From Purshia tridentata (Eukaryota; Streptophyta; Magnoliopsida; Rosales; Rosaceae): a DNA stretch of 54,834 nt. Of this stretch, positions 12,784-23,622 are shown in pieces (position 1 is the first letter of the stretch; each line of letters starts with the position of its first letter). Both the position numbers and the translations under genes were made by a program. The DNA lies in contig QANT01005927.1 of NCBI GenBank assembly GCA_003254885.1, positions 1 to 54,834 of the forward strand, given 5' to 3'. Below the pieces are notes generated by a model that saw only the letters and a list, made by a program, of their open reading frames with translations, was not told where the DNA came from and ran no database searches.

Positions 12784-13038
12784 ATTGCTTAGTGAATTGG
12801 GATTGGTTGAAGATAAAAGATTTCCGTACACAGACTAGGATTCTTTACCATCTCCCTACTATGCTTTAATTTTAGTCATCAAAGACAGAATACAGAGAGA
12901 AAAGAAAAGAAAAGAGATGAAAAGGAGAATAATCAAAATTAAAGATATAGTAGGATAATAAATAGGAAAATAAGTAGAAGATCCTAATTCGTATACATAG
13001 AGCTTTTTTCTTTGGTCAATCCCAATTCACTGTGCAAT
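12784..13038. mobile_element. MITE with long imperfect terminal inverted repeats
   Basis: The left arm begins ATTGCTTAGTGAATTGGG at 12784. The complement of the right end (13038 backwards) begins ATTGCACAGTGAATTGGG. Similarity continues imperfectly for about 70 bases on each side, including shared TAGGATYTT and GTAYAC words. The 255-base element has no coding potential. A convincing target-site duplication was not found, so the superfamily is left open. Confidence 0.6.
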
Positions 13039-13430
13039 CAGAATTGGAACAGTATAAAAAATTTTAAAAAAATTTAATGGAAAGATAAAATGATAAAATG
13101 AAGATTTTTCAAAATTTTCTATGCTGTAAAATAAATTTTGTTTTCCCGAAATTGGGAAAAAAATTTCCAAAACAATAAAAGGAGGAAACAGAGAGGAAGA
13201 AAAGGATATATGATTCGTGCAAATTAGGTGTCCCAGATGCGATCAATAATTACATGTGAAAAAAAAGCTGTCCCAGAATAAAGGGCTGTGTCGTAGTTTT
13301 CTCGAAACCCAAGGGCACCTTCATTTTCGTCCTATTATACATAATACAGTATACACCACACCATCGTAGCCAAGCCCAACACTATGAGGTCTTCACTTCG
13401 ATAGAGAGAGGAGTCACAGACACGAAAGCA

Positions 13431-13473
13431 GAGAGGCAGAGAGGCAGAGAGGTAGAGAGAGAGAGAGAGAGAG
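13431..13473 (+). repeat. GA-rich microsatellite in the 5' leader of the EDR2-like gene
   Basis: Three GAGAGGCA/GAGAGGTA units run into a pure (GA)n tract that ends 15 bases before the ATG at 13488. Purine tracts of this type are common in plant 5' UTRs and can bind GAGA-type BBR/BPC factors. That role is an inference. Confidence 0.7.
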
Positions 13474-13487
13474 CGCAGTAGAGCACC

Positions 13488-14402
13488 ATGTGCCCCACGA
13501 AGCAAAAGCACCGGTGCTCCGCTGCCGAAAAATGCTCCAGATCCGGCGAGGCCACAACCTCCACCGCCGATTGGATTTCCGAGTCGATCCACAGCGGATC
13601 CCTCCGCCACGTGGACCTCCACACCGGAACCAACGGCTGGGCATCCCCTCCCGGCAACCTCTTCTCTCTCCGCGCGAAGAATTACTTGACAAAACGACAA
13701 AAATCCCCCTCTGGTGACTATCTACTCTCTCCGGCCGGCATGGACTGGCTTCGATCCAGTACGAAGCTCGACAACGTGCTCGGCCGGCCTGATAACCGCG
13801 TGGCCCAGGCCCTACGCAAGGCCCAAGCCCAAGGCAAGTCCCTGAAGAGTTTCATTTTTGCTGTGAATCTCCAAATCCCCGGCAAGGACCAGCACAGCGC
13901 GGTGTTCTACTACGCCACGGAGGATCCCATCCCCTCCGGTTCTCTGCTCTACCGGTTCGTCAACGGCGACGACTCGTTCCGGAACCAGCGGTTCAAGATC
14001 GTGAATCAGATCGTGAAAGGGCCGTGGATCGTCGAGAAGACGGTGGGGAGCTACGGCGCGTGTCTGCTGGGGAAGGCGCTGACGTGCAATTACTATAGAG
14101 GACCTAACTACCTGGAGATCGACGTGGACATCGCGAGCTCCGGGATCGCCAAGGCCATTCTGCGACTCGCGCTGAGATACGTGACGAGCGTGACGATCGA
14201 CATGGGGTTTCTGGTGGAGGCGCAGGCAGAGGATGAGTTGCCGGAGCGGTTAGTCGGTGCGGTCAGGGTCTGCCAGATGGAGATGTCCTCTGCGACTGTG
14301 GTAGACGCGCCATCGCACGGGACGGCCGTTGCGCGTGGACTGAGCTTCTCGAAGGTGAATCATCATAAGTCCGGCGACGACGACGACGATAAAAGCTTTT
14401 AA
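13488..14402 (+). CDS. EDR2_C (DUF1336) domain protein
   Basis: A single-exon gene of 304 residues. Nearly all of it is the C-terminal domain of the ENHANCED DISEASE RESISTANCE 2 family (DUF1336, EDR2_C). Family landmarks are WASPPGNLFSLRAKNYL (about 51-67), FIFAVNLQIPG, FRNQRFKIVNQIVKGPW (about 161-177), YLEIDVDIASS and ELPERLVGAVRV near 250. The START and PH domains of EDR2 itself are absent, as in the short DUF1336 proteins of plants. The tail is acidic (GDDDDDKSF). The coding region is GC-rich compared with its AT-rich surroundings, which is usual for intronless plant genes. Molecular function is unknown; EDR2 acts in lipid binding and cell-death control, which should not be transferred directly. 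Confidence 0.88.
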   Translation: MCPTKQKHRCSAAEKCSRSGEATTSTADWISESIHSGSLRHVDLHTGTNGWASPPGNLFSLRAKNYLTKRQKSPSGDYLLSPAGMDWLRSSTKLDNVLGRPDNRVAQALRKAQAQGKSLKSFIFAVNLQIPGKDQHSAVFYYATEDPIPSGSLLYRFVNGDDSFRNQRFKIVNQIVKGPWIVEKTVGSYGACLLGKALTCNYYRGPNYLEIDVDIASSGIAKAILRLALRYVTSVTIDMGFLVEAQAEDELPERLVGAVRVCQMEMSSATVVDAPSHGTAVARGLSFSKVNHHKSGDDDDDKSF

Positions 14403-15591
14403 CTGGCAGTAGATTTTAATTATTATTCGTTCAATTATTTGTTGTTAGTTGTAATTTTCAGTTTAGTCCCTTTTTTCATGGGGATTGATGGTTGTAGATA
14501 ATAAAATGGAATCATAACAACAAATAACAATGCAGCGGATTTTAGTTTTTGTAATCCATGATTTTACACAAAAATGTTGGTTTTGTTTGGAGATACTGTT
14601 TTTAGTACTCTATTAACTGTTTCGCTGGGGACGCGAGAGAGTGTAGAGATTTTGGTGGTGGGGACGCGGGTGATCATGACCCGTCACCGTCAGTCACAAA
14701 CGCCACGAGGTCCACGTCGATATTCGTCATCGTCATTTACTCCTACGTCATCAACCATTTCATATTCATCACATCACATTTTAAAGTTTGCGGAATGTAG
14801 ATTCTAAAAGTTACAGAGCGGTGATAATTGTCACCATCTATATAAATTTGTGGACAGTGATTGGGGTTAGTGGGTACGTACCAGTGGCTCGCGTGCCTAA
14901 TTCTGATTCCTAAGCTATTGTCTTACTATACCATGTATGCCTACGGCCTACCCAAACGCAATGGACGGTCAAAACTTGTTTGTTTCGCAAGAAAATGATT
15001 GTTACCTTTCGGCCATTCATTCATTTCATTTCCAGTGCACAAGTTGTAGACTCAAATTTAAGAATATAATGTCAACATCTTTGGCCCTTTTTTATGAAAA
15101 AGGTTGCTACAGCGTACGGATAACGAAAAAAGAAGACTTGAGTAGCTTCTAATTGCTTCACTCTTGATCACAAAAAGACACAGAACTCCCTGGTTTTTTT
15201 TTATTTTTTAAGACTAAAGAGTTCTCTGTTTTTTTTTTAAGGCGGGTTAGTGCCTTGGTGGTGATGTATTCGTTAGGCTTACTGATTCTCTCTTACTAAA
15301 TAGAAAGAGATTTATTTAATTAAAGAGTAAAAAATAGCCCCATACCTCATATAAGAATCTGGGGTGGGGCCTGGATCTTTTGGGGTTTGTATATTGACCA
15401 TCCAGTTGGCGAGAGCGTTAGAATTAAGAGAGACTCACCAATGTGAATGCTTATACTTTTCTTTTTCTTTTTCTTTTTTCCATGTTAAATATAAATAAAA
15501 TACAATAGTCTCCTTTCTTTTTTGTTTCCTTTGGCATTTATACCGTTATACTCTCCCAACTACAGCCTATTAAAGTGATCTTTCTTCTGTT

Positions 15592-15643
15592 AACGAGGTG
15601 CATTATGCTTTGTTTTTTTTGTAAATGAGGTGTAATATGCTTT
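15592..15643 (-). repeat. Possible tiny retroposon tail with imperfect 20-bp duplication
   Basis: AACGAGGTGCATTATGCTTT at 15592-15611 is repeated as AATGAGGTGTAATATGCTTT immediately after the short T-run GTTTTTTTTGT. Read on the minus strand this is a short stub followed by an A-run between duplicated flanks. Three mismatches between the copies suggest an old event. It is weaker than the cases at 2497, 28938, 34732 and 54681. Confidence 0.35.
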
Positions 15644-16653
15644 TGATGATTGTGTCAAGTATGAGCAATGCCAATAATTAGAGGTTCGTTTGTGCTATTA
15701 TTTTATTTTGAGATTCTTGCCAAACTCTTCCCTTGGTGTTAGGGCCTTGTTTGAACTGAATCAAACTGGGGTTTGACTTTTCGATCAGTTACTGCAATCC
15801 GTCAGATGAATTTTGTGGATTGGATCCTTGGAAGTTGTTTTAAAATACAATGGACTTTTGTCTTATTTTATTTTTCATCACGAGCTTCTGTAAATGATGA
15901 ATAGTTAAGCATTTGCTAGTTTGTGAGTCTGTGACTACTACATGCCAATGTCGTATGTTTCTTATGCAATATTACTTGCTACCGGGAAAGCAATACCAAT
16001 GGGGAACGTTGGTTTGCAAGAGTAGGCTAAAGGTAGCATTGGGTTCAGTTATTAAACAAATTAATTAGTCTGCCAATTACCCAATTAAACATGTTAATTT
16101 GCCTCTGTCCTATTTGTCTCCTTATAATTAAGCATGATGGCGTGCTGTGCGTAAAGCTGTTTGTAAATTGTAATGCAGGGTGTTTGGTAGCAATATTAGC
16201 TATGGTAATGAAGGCACAGAACCCTAGGCAGTACTGGTCAAACTTTGAATGTTATAATTTCTATAAGAAATTTACTGATCATTATTAGTGAATGATGGGT
16301 TTGAAAAGCCATGGGTTCCAGAGCTAAATCTTTAACTCACTAAATCTTTTGGGTTTGTGCTGCTCAATGTTTTATTCATGGATCCAAAGTTATCAACTGA
16401 TTCACTGAATGAACAATTGAAGCCCAATCCAAAATAAAAGGTACATCCATATAATATGATCATATTCCAGACTAACATGTCTTTATTTCTGTACAATTGC
16501 TTGCACACTTCAACTCTTTAGCTATTAGTATTACACATGCACAGAGACTGAGCTTGTTCCAGTTCACCTATGCGTATTACAATTATACCCATTCACGATC
16601 TTCAATCAGCAATGTTTAAATTTTTTAGCATTCCCTAGCTAAGCTATCGATCA

Positions 16654-16671
16654 CCATGCATGCATGCATGG
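16654..16671. promoter_or_regulatory. 18-bp perfect palindrome of RY-type CATGCATG units
   Basis: CCATGCATGCATGCATGG reads the same on both strands. It holds overlapping RY motifs (CATGCA) known from B3-domain binding, and begins four bases beyond the protease stop codon, so it lies in that gene's 3' UTR. It could form a hairpin in the transcript. Function is not shown. Confidence 0.4.
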
Positions 16672-16674
16672 TCA

Positions 16675-19600
16675 TCATGCGCAAGCTGCAGGGGCAAAGC
16701 CGACTTTTCCTCCAGCAACATCATAAACCACCTCCAACCTCTTCTGCTGAACATTCCCAAAAATCGCAGTGTCACTATCATCCCCATTTCCAGCGAAAGC
16801 CAAGCAAACCTGCGAAGCACTGGCAGCGTACAATACCCCCGTCGCGTCCAAATCCAATGTCACCCCGCCGTCAAACGAAAACCCAATCTTCGGAATCGAA
16901 ACCTTCTTGAACCCACTCAGATCGTAACACGTGTCCAGAATCGACAGCCCCTGCGCCGACGGATAGCTCTTCATTCCCTTCCGAAACGCGTCCCTCAACG
17001 CGCTATATGCCGTGGGCGGCAGCCGCGTGATGACCGTGCCAGAGTCGATGATCGTCCCCGACGTCGAAAACACCGACCCCGAAACCGGCAATTTCTGTCC
17101 TCCCACGCTGAGACCAATGACTTTGAGCCCGTAAAACGACTCGCCGCCAGACACGGTGGAGAGTGGAGTGAACTTAACTGCGTTGGAGGATCCACCGCCG
17201 CGGCCTAAGCTTAGGTAGCCTGTGCCGCTTGAGGTGGAGGGGAGACAGTACGAGAAGAACCGGCCGTACTTTGCGGCGGTTTGTTCGACGAGGGAGATTT
17301 TGTTCCGGCCGAGACCGAGCAAACCGGCTGAACCGCCGAAAAGGCCCTGGTTGTTTTGGCCACATCCAAATAAAAACCCATCGAACACGTCGGTGGGTGT
17401 CAGGCTCAGCTTTTCTTTGCCGAAGTATCCGACGGAGAAGGACTGGTCTCCGTATTGAATGCCGTAAATGCAGGCCGACGTGGAGGCGGTGCAGCCGGGG
17501 GTGTTGCCGGTGGCGGAGGCGAGCTGGGAGCAGGCGGCGTCTTTGCAGGAGATGTTGGCGTACGTGGAGGAGATGGAGGGGTCGAAAATGGGCTCCTGTT
17601 GTTTGTAACAGGATTTGACACATGGCTGGCATTGGGTCCAGGTGAGGTCGCTGCCGGTGTCGAAGATGAGGGAGAGGGACTTTTTGGGTGAGCCCAGGCC
17701 GACGCTGACGATGTAGTTGCCGGAGCCCACTACACTGCCGGATTTGGCGGGAATTTTGGTGGCGGAAGATTTTCTGAGGTCGTCGTTGTTGAGGTTTTTG
17801 GAGGAGAGGCGGGAGTGGATTGAGTTGACTCGGGCTTGGTCTTGGTTCAGGATTTGGGCGTGGGTGGGAGTTTGGGCCTTCTGTTTCTTGTTGGGCTTTG
17901 AGCATGGGCCGTGCTTATGGATCACTTTAAGTACTGAGGTCTTCTTGTTGTCATCACCTGAATTCAAATTAGGATTCGGGTCCATGACATGACTCACAAT
18001 TAATTTCGGATATATATGCATTATTTATTAGGATTAATTACATAAAAATCAATAAAATAATTTTTAATTTCATAATGGTCAATGCATTATTTAAATAATG
18101 GAAATTGACTAAAATGTAATAAAATAAAAATGAACAGTAACAACTAGACTTAAAACATAGATGTATTTACGTTCTTTGCCACTTGACTTACATACTAGTG
18201 ACATTATTAATATCTCATAATTATAAAAATTACAAAGAGGTCAATAGTAACCACAAGCTGACACATGGCAAAATTAACATAATTAATCAACTAACATTTG
18301 TAGGATGATAACAAATGTTATTTTAGACAAATTCCACTACTGATCAACTAAATAAATTAGGTATTGGGTGGGACATTGACTAAAATGTAATTTCTCAAAA
18401 TATACCATTGACTCTTATGGGATATGAAATTATGCATTGACATATTTGTAATTTAGAAATGTTTTATTGATTTATTTATAATTTTCTATATTTATTATGT
18501 GAATAAAACAAATCATATTTTAGGCTAGTAATTAATTTTTTGATAGAGAAAGCTAATAATTCATATAATTTTTTAATATTGAGCCAGCGTTTAAATGTTC
18601 ATTCAGAACTATTGCACTTAAAAAGTAAAAATGTTACCTTTTTGTTTAATTTTATTTTTCCTTTTGAGTGGAGAATAAAATAGCTTGTGTGATACACCAT
18701 TGCATTGATACTTGTGGTTAGCGATGGGTATGCATCATAAACATATATAAAGAGATCGATTATCTTTCACGGCATAGAATAAAGTTAATTGTAAAAGGAA
18801 AATAGGTGTTTTATTTTTCAATATAAAAAGAAATCATGTCGTCTTTTGTACGAAAGAAGACTTATCAGAATTGTATTGTAATATAGTATAATAGGACCCA
18901 CTATATAAATATGTAGTTGTTAATTATTTGGAATATTGGAGTATGTCGGTACTAGGCATCATCAATTGATTGATTACTATCATGCCTGCTGGCACTCTGT
19001 GTCGCACTTGCTGCTTATGTGGCCATGACTGACCAGAGCATGCATATGCTTCATCAATTTGTATACCTTCCAAAATTAAACAACTTAGAGCAAATGATAA
19101 TAATCATCTTCTAACTTTTTTTCATAATGGACTTTAGCTCACCAATTTTTTTTAAATTTTGTAGTCTGTGAACTTCTATCCGTGCATCACTTAAGTCTAT
19201 TTCATGAATTTCATTCATTTTTTTATATCAATTTTAATCACTTGTATATAAGCCACATTTGAAAAGTTAAAAAAGTAACTCACTCTATTTTTCATTTTCC
19301 AACATAATATACGTGACTAAAGTTGACGAAAAAATTGGCAAAATGAAATAAAGTGATACACATATGAAAGTTTGTGAATTGTAAAATTCAAAAAACAAAT
19401 TCATAAACCAAAATAATACTCGAGATAATAAAGTTCGAAGACCATTGCTAGCTGTAATACTCTCAACTAAATATATCTTTTCCCAAGTGGGAAGAAACTC
19501 CAATTCATATATGTTTTTGTGTACAGAAGTTGAGCAATCATAATCAATGGTGTTATGTTTAGATTAGCATACATATTTTATGAACCAAAGATTATATATT

Positions 19601-20242
19601 ACTCTTTTTATCTCTACCCTAAAAAATTATATATATAAGATTCACCCTATCTATATTTCTAGCAAAGCAACAGACAAAAAAAGAAAAGACTTTTTAATTC
19701 TATAATCATTCATACATTACTCAATCAGATTATTGGTGTTTTACTAATCCACCCTTTTGTTATTAGTGTTAGAAGATAAACTTTATTATTTTCCAAAATA
19801 ATATATCAATAAGATTTTGCAGAATCTAAACAAACTCCCCTTATTATTATTTTTTGCATAAAAAGAAAGTTTTTATCGGAATGGTGTTGCTCGATCTCTC
19901 TACTTCATGGAATCATATATATATATACCATGGGGTTGGCAGAGAAATGGATTCTACGAGCAGATGCTTGCAGCATAAAGCATAACATAATTAGCAAGCT
20001 ATAAGCCTATAAGAGAAAGATTTAAAGTTAATTAAGCAGTGGTAATTAAATTAACCTTTGGTGGAGGGACTGCAGGTGGTTGCTGGTAGTAGAGAGTTGA
20101 GTTGAACTGCATGATGAGTTTCAGGCAAGGCAAACCCCTTCTTCTCCAAAGAGCAGAGAATTAGGCATACAATTACAGAGAGAGCAGTGAAATACTTATT
20201 GATGAGGAAGGAGGAGGAAACATAATTATTGGGAGTTTCCAT
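16675..20242 (-). CDS. Nepenthesin-type (A1) aspartic protease, secreted
   Basis: Two exons, 20242-20056 and 17957-16675, joined in phase 1 across a 2098-base GT-AG intron, give 489 residues. Exon 1 holds the start METPNNY, a hydrophobic signal peptide (about residues 16-32) and a prosegment with LPATTCSPSTK. Exon 2 continues GDDNKKTSVLKVIHKHGPC, the usual prosegment of this subfamily. Catalytic motifs are DTGS (Asp 162) and DSGT (Asp 367). The cysteine-rich nepenthesin insert (CQPCVKSCYKQQEPIFDPS) follows the first. The ending GFAPAACA is typical. It matches the At5g10770/AED-like group of plant proteases, so apoplastic proteolysis or defence is an inference. The frame could start earlier only at a GTG, so the ATG at 20242 is chosen. 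Antisense frames rich in Arg or Pro are shadows of its GC-rich exon. Confidence 0.92.
18036..18485. mobile_element. Inverted-repeat element (MITE candidate) in the protease intron
   Basis: AATTACATAAAAATCAATAA at about 18036 and the reverse of the stretch ending near 18485 are similar over about 55 bases, including TGCATTGAC and a TTTTATTGATTT core. Inside, GACTAAAATGTAAT appears at both about 18107 and 18379. There is no coding potential. The arms are AT-rich and imperfect, so ends and target duplication are uncertain. Confidence 0.45.
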
Positions 20243-23200
20243 GAATATGGAGACAACTACAACTCTAATTCCCACTAAATTATGTTGCTCTTAGGAAGCA
20301 TTCTCTTAGCTTTTATAAGCTTATTGGGAAGGTGTTTTAGGTTCACGGTTCTTACACGTCATCCATTTTACACCCAAAATTATGCTTCCATAACATGTTC
20401 AATTCCACAAAACGACATCACCCCATTGATTAATTGGCTGTGAAAATATAAAATAAAAGTAGATATATATTGGATGTAACAGTAATATAACAGACATTAT
20501 ACACGCATATACGTATACAATGTGTGAGGTGATCATCAAAACCTGTTTCATTGGTAGCTTCAGCTTCAATTGTTTGATTATATATATATACATATATATA
20601 TTGACATGACCTAGCTAGTTACATACAAAAAGTTAGTTAATATAGATTGTATGTATAAAACGTATCAAGCTTTAAGTAGTAACAAAAATGGTGAATAAAT
20701 TACTGTTTCGCAATTAACATGAACTGTATATGTATATTTATTATAACTCTTAATTAAATCACCCCTAATTTTCTTTGGCATGAATAATAAGTATCATAGC
20801 ATGGGCCAGCAGCGCGCCTTAATTAGTTAAGCTAGCTTGTTGGTACTTGCTACCTTAATTTCTATCACCTCGAGCAGCAATGTTATTAAATGTACGGGTA
20901 CATATTTTGCTTGTTAATTAAGCAACTCAGGAACTTCATTCATTAATTCATCCATTTACTACTTGAGCCTAAAAGAAATTTGAGCACCCATTATTGTTGT
21001 TTTAGTTTTTGCTTCATTGGTTATGATATCGTAGAATAATAGATATAGTTGACAGGACTTGAGATATTGACTTAGGTCCATTGGCACTGAAATAATAAAC
21101 CAAAATGATATTATTTAAAATTAAGGTGTTGTCAAAGACAATTTATTTTTGGAGTGAACAGTTGACAGTTGAAAGAGATAGCTAGGAAGAAGAGATTGAA
21201 GCAATCAATGATCTTGTGTTAATCCGCACTTATTGACGTTTGAGTGGAGACATGCTGGATTGAAGACCGATGGAATCATGTGAAAATTTCATGGTTTTGC
21301 AGCTGCTCAAAAAGTGCCCACCCACCCATTCCCACCACCCCACTCTCTTAGTCAAGTCTAACGTACTCAACAAGTTAATTAAAAGTCTAGTCTCTCACTC
21401 TCTCATCATATCCATTTATTCATTCATTTTATCTGGATGGTTCATAATCTATTAATAATTTACATTCATAATCTATTTGCTAGATGACTAATAATTTCGT
21501 ACATTTTGTGGTCTGTTTTGTTGTAGAGAGATAGTTAGCTAGAGTTCATATGCATCCCGACGCGACTTTGCTTTCAAGAAATTAAGCATCTATCAAAGCT
21601 TTGATGCAACCGCTGGCGTGGTCTCCATATTACAAATTAAGCCCATGCCTTTCCGGTAGTGACCGGACCATCAAAAAAGTCGCTCACTTTGCACCCACCA
21701 AAAATAATTGAATCCACCAGGACAACACCAAGCACCAAAAACAAATTTTAATTAGAAGAAGAAAGCCCACCAAGTGCTACTTAAATTCAATAATTACTCT
21801 TTATAATTACTTTATAAATTTTTTTATTCAATAATCCTCAATATAAAATGGTATGATCAACACAGGAACAAGTAAAAGTATTGTGTTCTCTTTTTTATTT
21901 TATTATATTTATATTTTACTATTAGACAAGACTTGAGTTGAGATATATGAAGATATCGTTTTAGTGAAAATTAAAGAGATGGAATGGGTGGCCAGCAAGC
22001 TTGGTCCAGCATAGTTCTCTTGTTTGGTTGTGGCTATGTGAGACATCACAAATCTCTGGTGAGTTTATATAAAAATTAATAGCTGGAATCTTCATTGGAG
22101 AGCGATGATATATGATTGGAATCTAGTTGATTTAGTTGTGTTGTGGGTCACACAGTAGCTCAAGTGGGTGGTGGAAGAAAGCTGGAATTCATGTGTCCCA
22201 AAATATGAGAGAGAGATTTTGATGGGTTAACTGCCAATCATCCTCCAGTTTTCAGCACCAACAAGCAATTTTTTTTTATGATAGGGTTCAATTCACTCAT
22301 TTTCCATTTTCTCACGCATGGGAATGGCCCAATTAATAACTTTACATTTTCCCAATTCCCACTTTGATAGTGCACGTACTGTGCAGTGTGAACCATTAAA
22401 AGGAAAAACGGTTTCCACAAAAAAGAGAGAGATTAGGTATGATCAGGATCAAATCATCTGCAGCTTCTTCATATCTGACCTGCAATTAATCTTAACCAAC
22501 CCATTATTACATCAACAAATTGCTATACATCAAACAAGGTTCCAAAGATTATATCACACATCCTAAGTACCATGCCGTATTTACTTATGTGTCACCTGCC
22601 AATTTGGTGTTGAAAAAAGCCAAATAAAAGAAAACCCAAAGAAAATAAAAGAAATTATTAGGACAAGGTTTTGTAGGATATAATAATGAGTGCAGGTCAT
22701 GTAGTTTGAGTGTCTGCATTATTGCATACGTTATATAAGACAAGGCATTCCTGTCATGGCAACTTGCAACTTTTGTTCTTTCAGTACTGGTTGCTTAATT
22801 ATGGAATTTTCCAAAGATGTTGAATTCGATCTCCTTTTTCTTTGTATTCACACTAATCTTGTATTGGAAGGCTGTCTTTATGCCCCTCTTTCCTGGTGTT
22901 GCGCATGGTCCATGAATGTCCCTTTGGAACTTGGATGTCAACCAGTCAAATCAGCAGCCTTCACGGCTTCACCCCTGTTCAAACGAAGTTGTTTGTAATT
23001 AATGTCCATTGTCCACTGCAACAGGACATCCCTCTAAATAATACATGTTCCAACTTCGTTTTTTTTTTTTTTTTTAATTACAAAGGAAAGAAATAGAAGA
23101 AATTTGAGAGAGAGATGGAGATCTAATAAAGATAATAGAGGTGAGGAAGAAAAGGACAAAGTATAAATGATAAAATGAAAGAACTCACATTTTGATTTGC

Positions 23201-23622
23201 TTGGTTCAGGGCTGCTAACATAACCCAGTATATTATTGCTGGTATGTCATTTGCGTAATTGCTGGGCATTTGCTTTCACCTTCAATCACATCAAGTTGGT
23301 TCACATCGAGTGAGAAATTTCATTAACTTGCACAGTTTTGAACGTCCCAACTTTTTTTTTAACAAAATATAATTATGTAAGCATGAATATGCATCGTTAG
23401 AAGAAATACCTTCGACCCAGTCATCAGTGCCTGATGCAAGAAGAAGTAAAATATTTGTCAAGATTCCGATTCATCTGAGCACGCAGTGTTCTCCTGAGGA
23501 CTCCCATCATTATTAATTCGTTATACAAATGTGAAACAGAAATAGGGGTATCTTGAGAAAAGATGGTGAGCCCTCCTTATGCAGCCAACAACACTGAATC
23601 ATAGTTTTGGTGAAGAGCAGCA
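20243..23622. other. Intergenic between protease and PPR genes
   Basis: The stretch carries the protease promoter at its left and the PPR 3' side at its right. It includes TA dinucleotide tracts near 20577-20602 and a T-run at 23058-23076. No open frame has recognisable protein similarity. Confidence 0.5.

Larger units (their letters stand above)
14403..16674. other. Intergenic between EDR2-like and protease genes
   Basis: The left part contains the EDR2-like 3' UTR (an AATAAAA-like signal lies near 14500). The right part, about 16450-16674, is the 3' UTR side of the minus-strand protease. Short open frames between them have no recognisable similarity. Confidence 0.5.

Noticed and set aside
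13229..13277. TGTCCCAGA repeated around a short A-run, a possible micro-insertion
   Set aside because: The repeat is only 9 bases and the inserted sequence shares no stub with the other cases.
17174..17905. Long Arg/Pro-rich open frame and other open frames over the protease exon
   Set aside because: They are frame-shifted or antisense shadows of the GC-rich aspartic-protease exon, with low-complexity composition and no domain.
22756..23096. Cys-rich 80-codon frame
   Set aside because: It looked like a small secreted peptide, but lacks a clear signal peptide pattern, ordered cysteine spacing and gene context.
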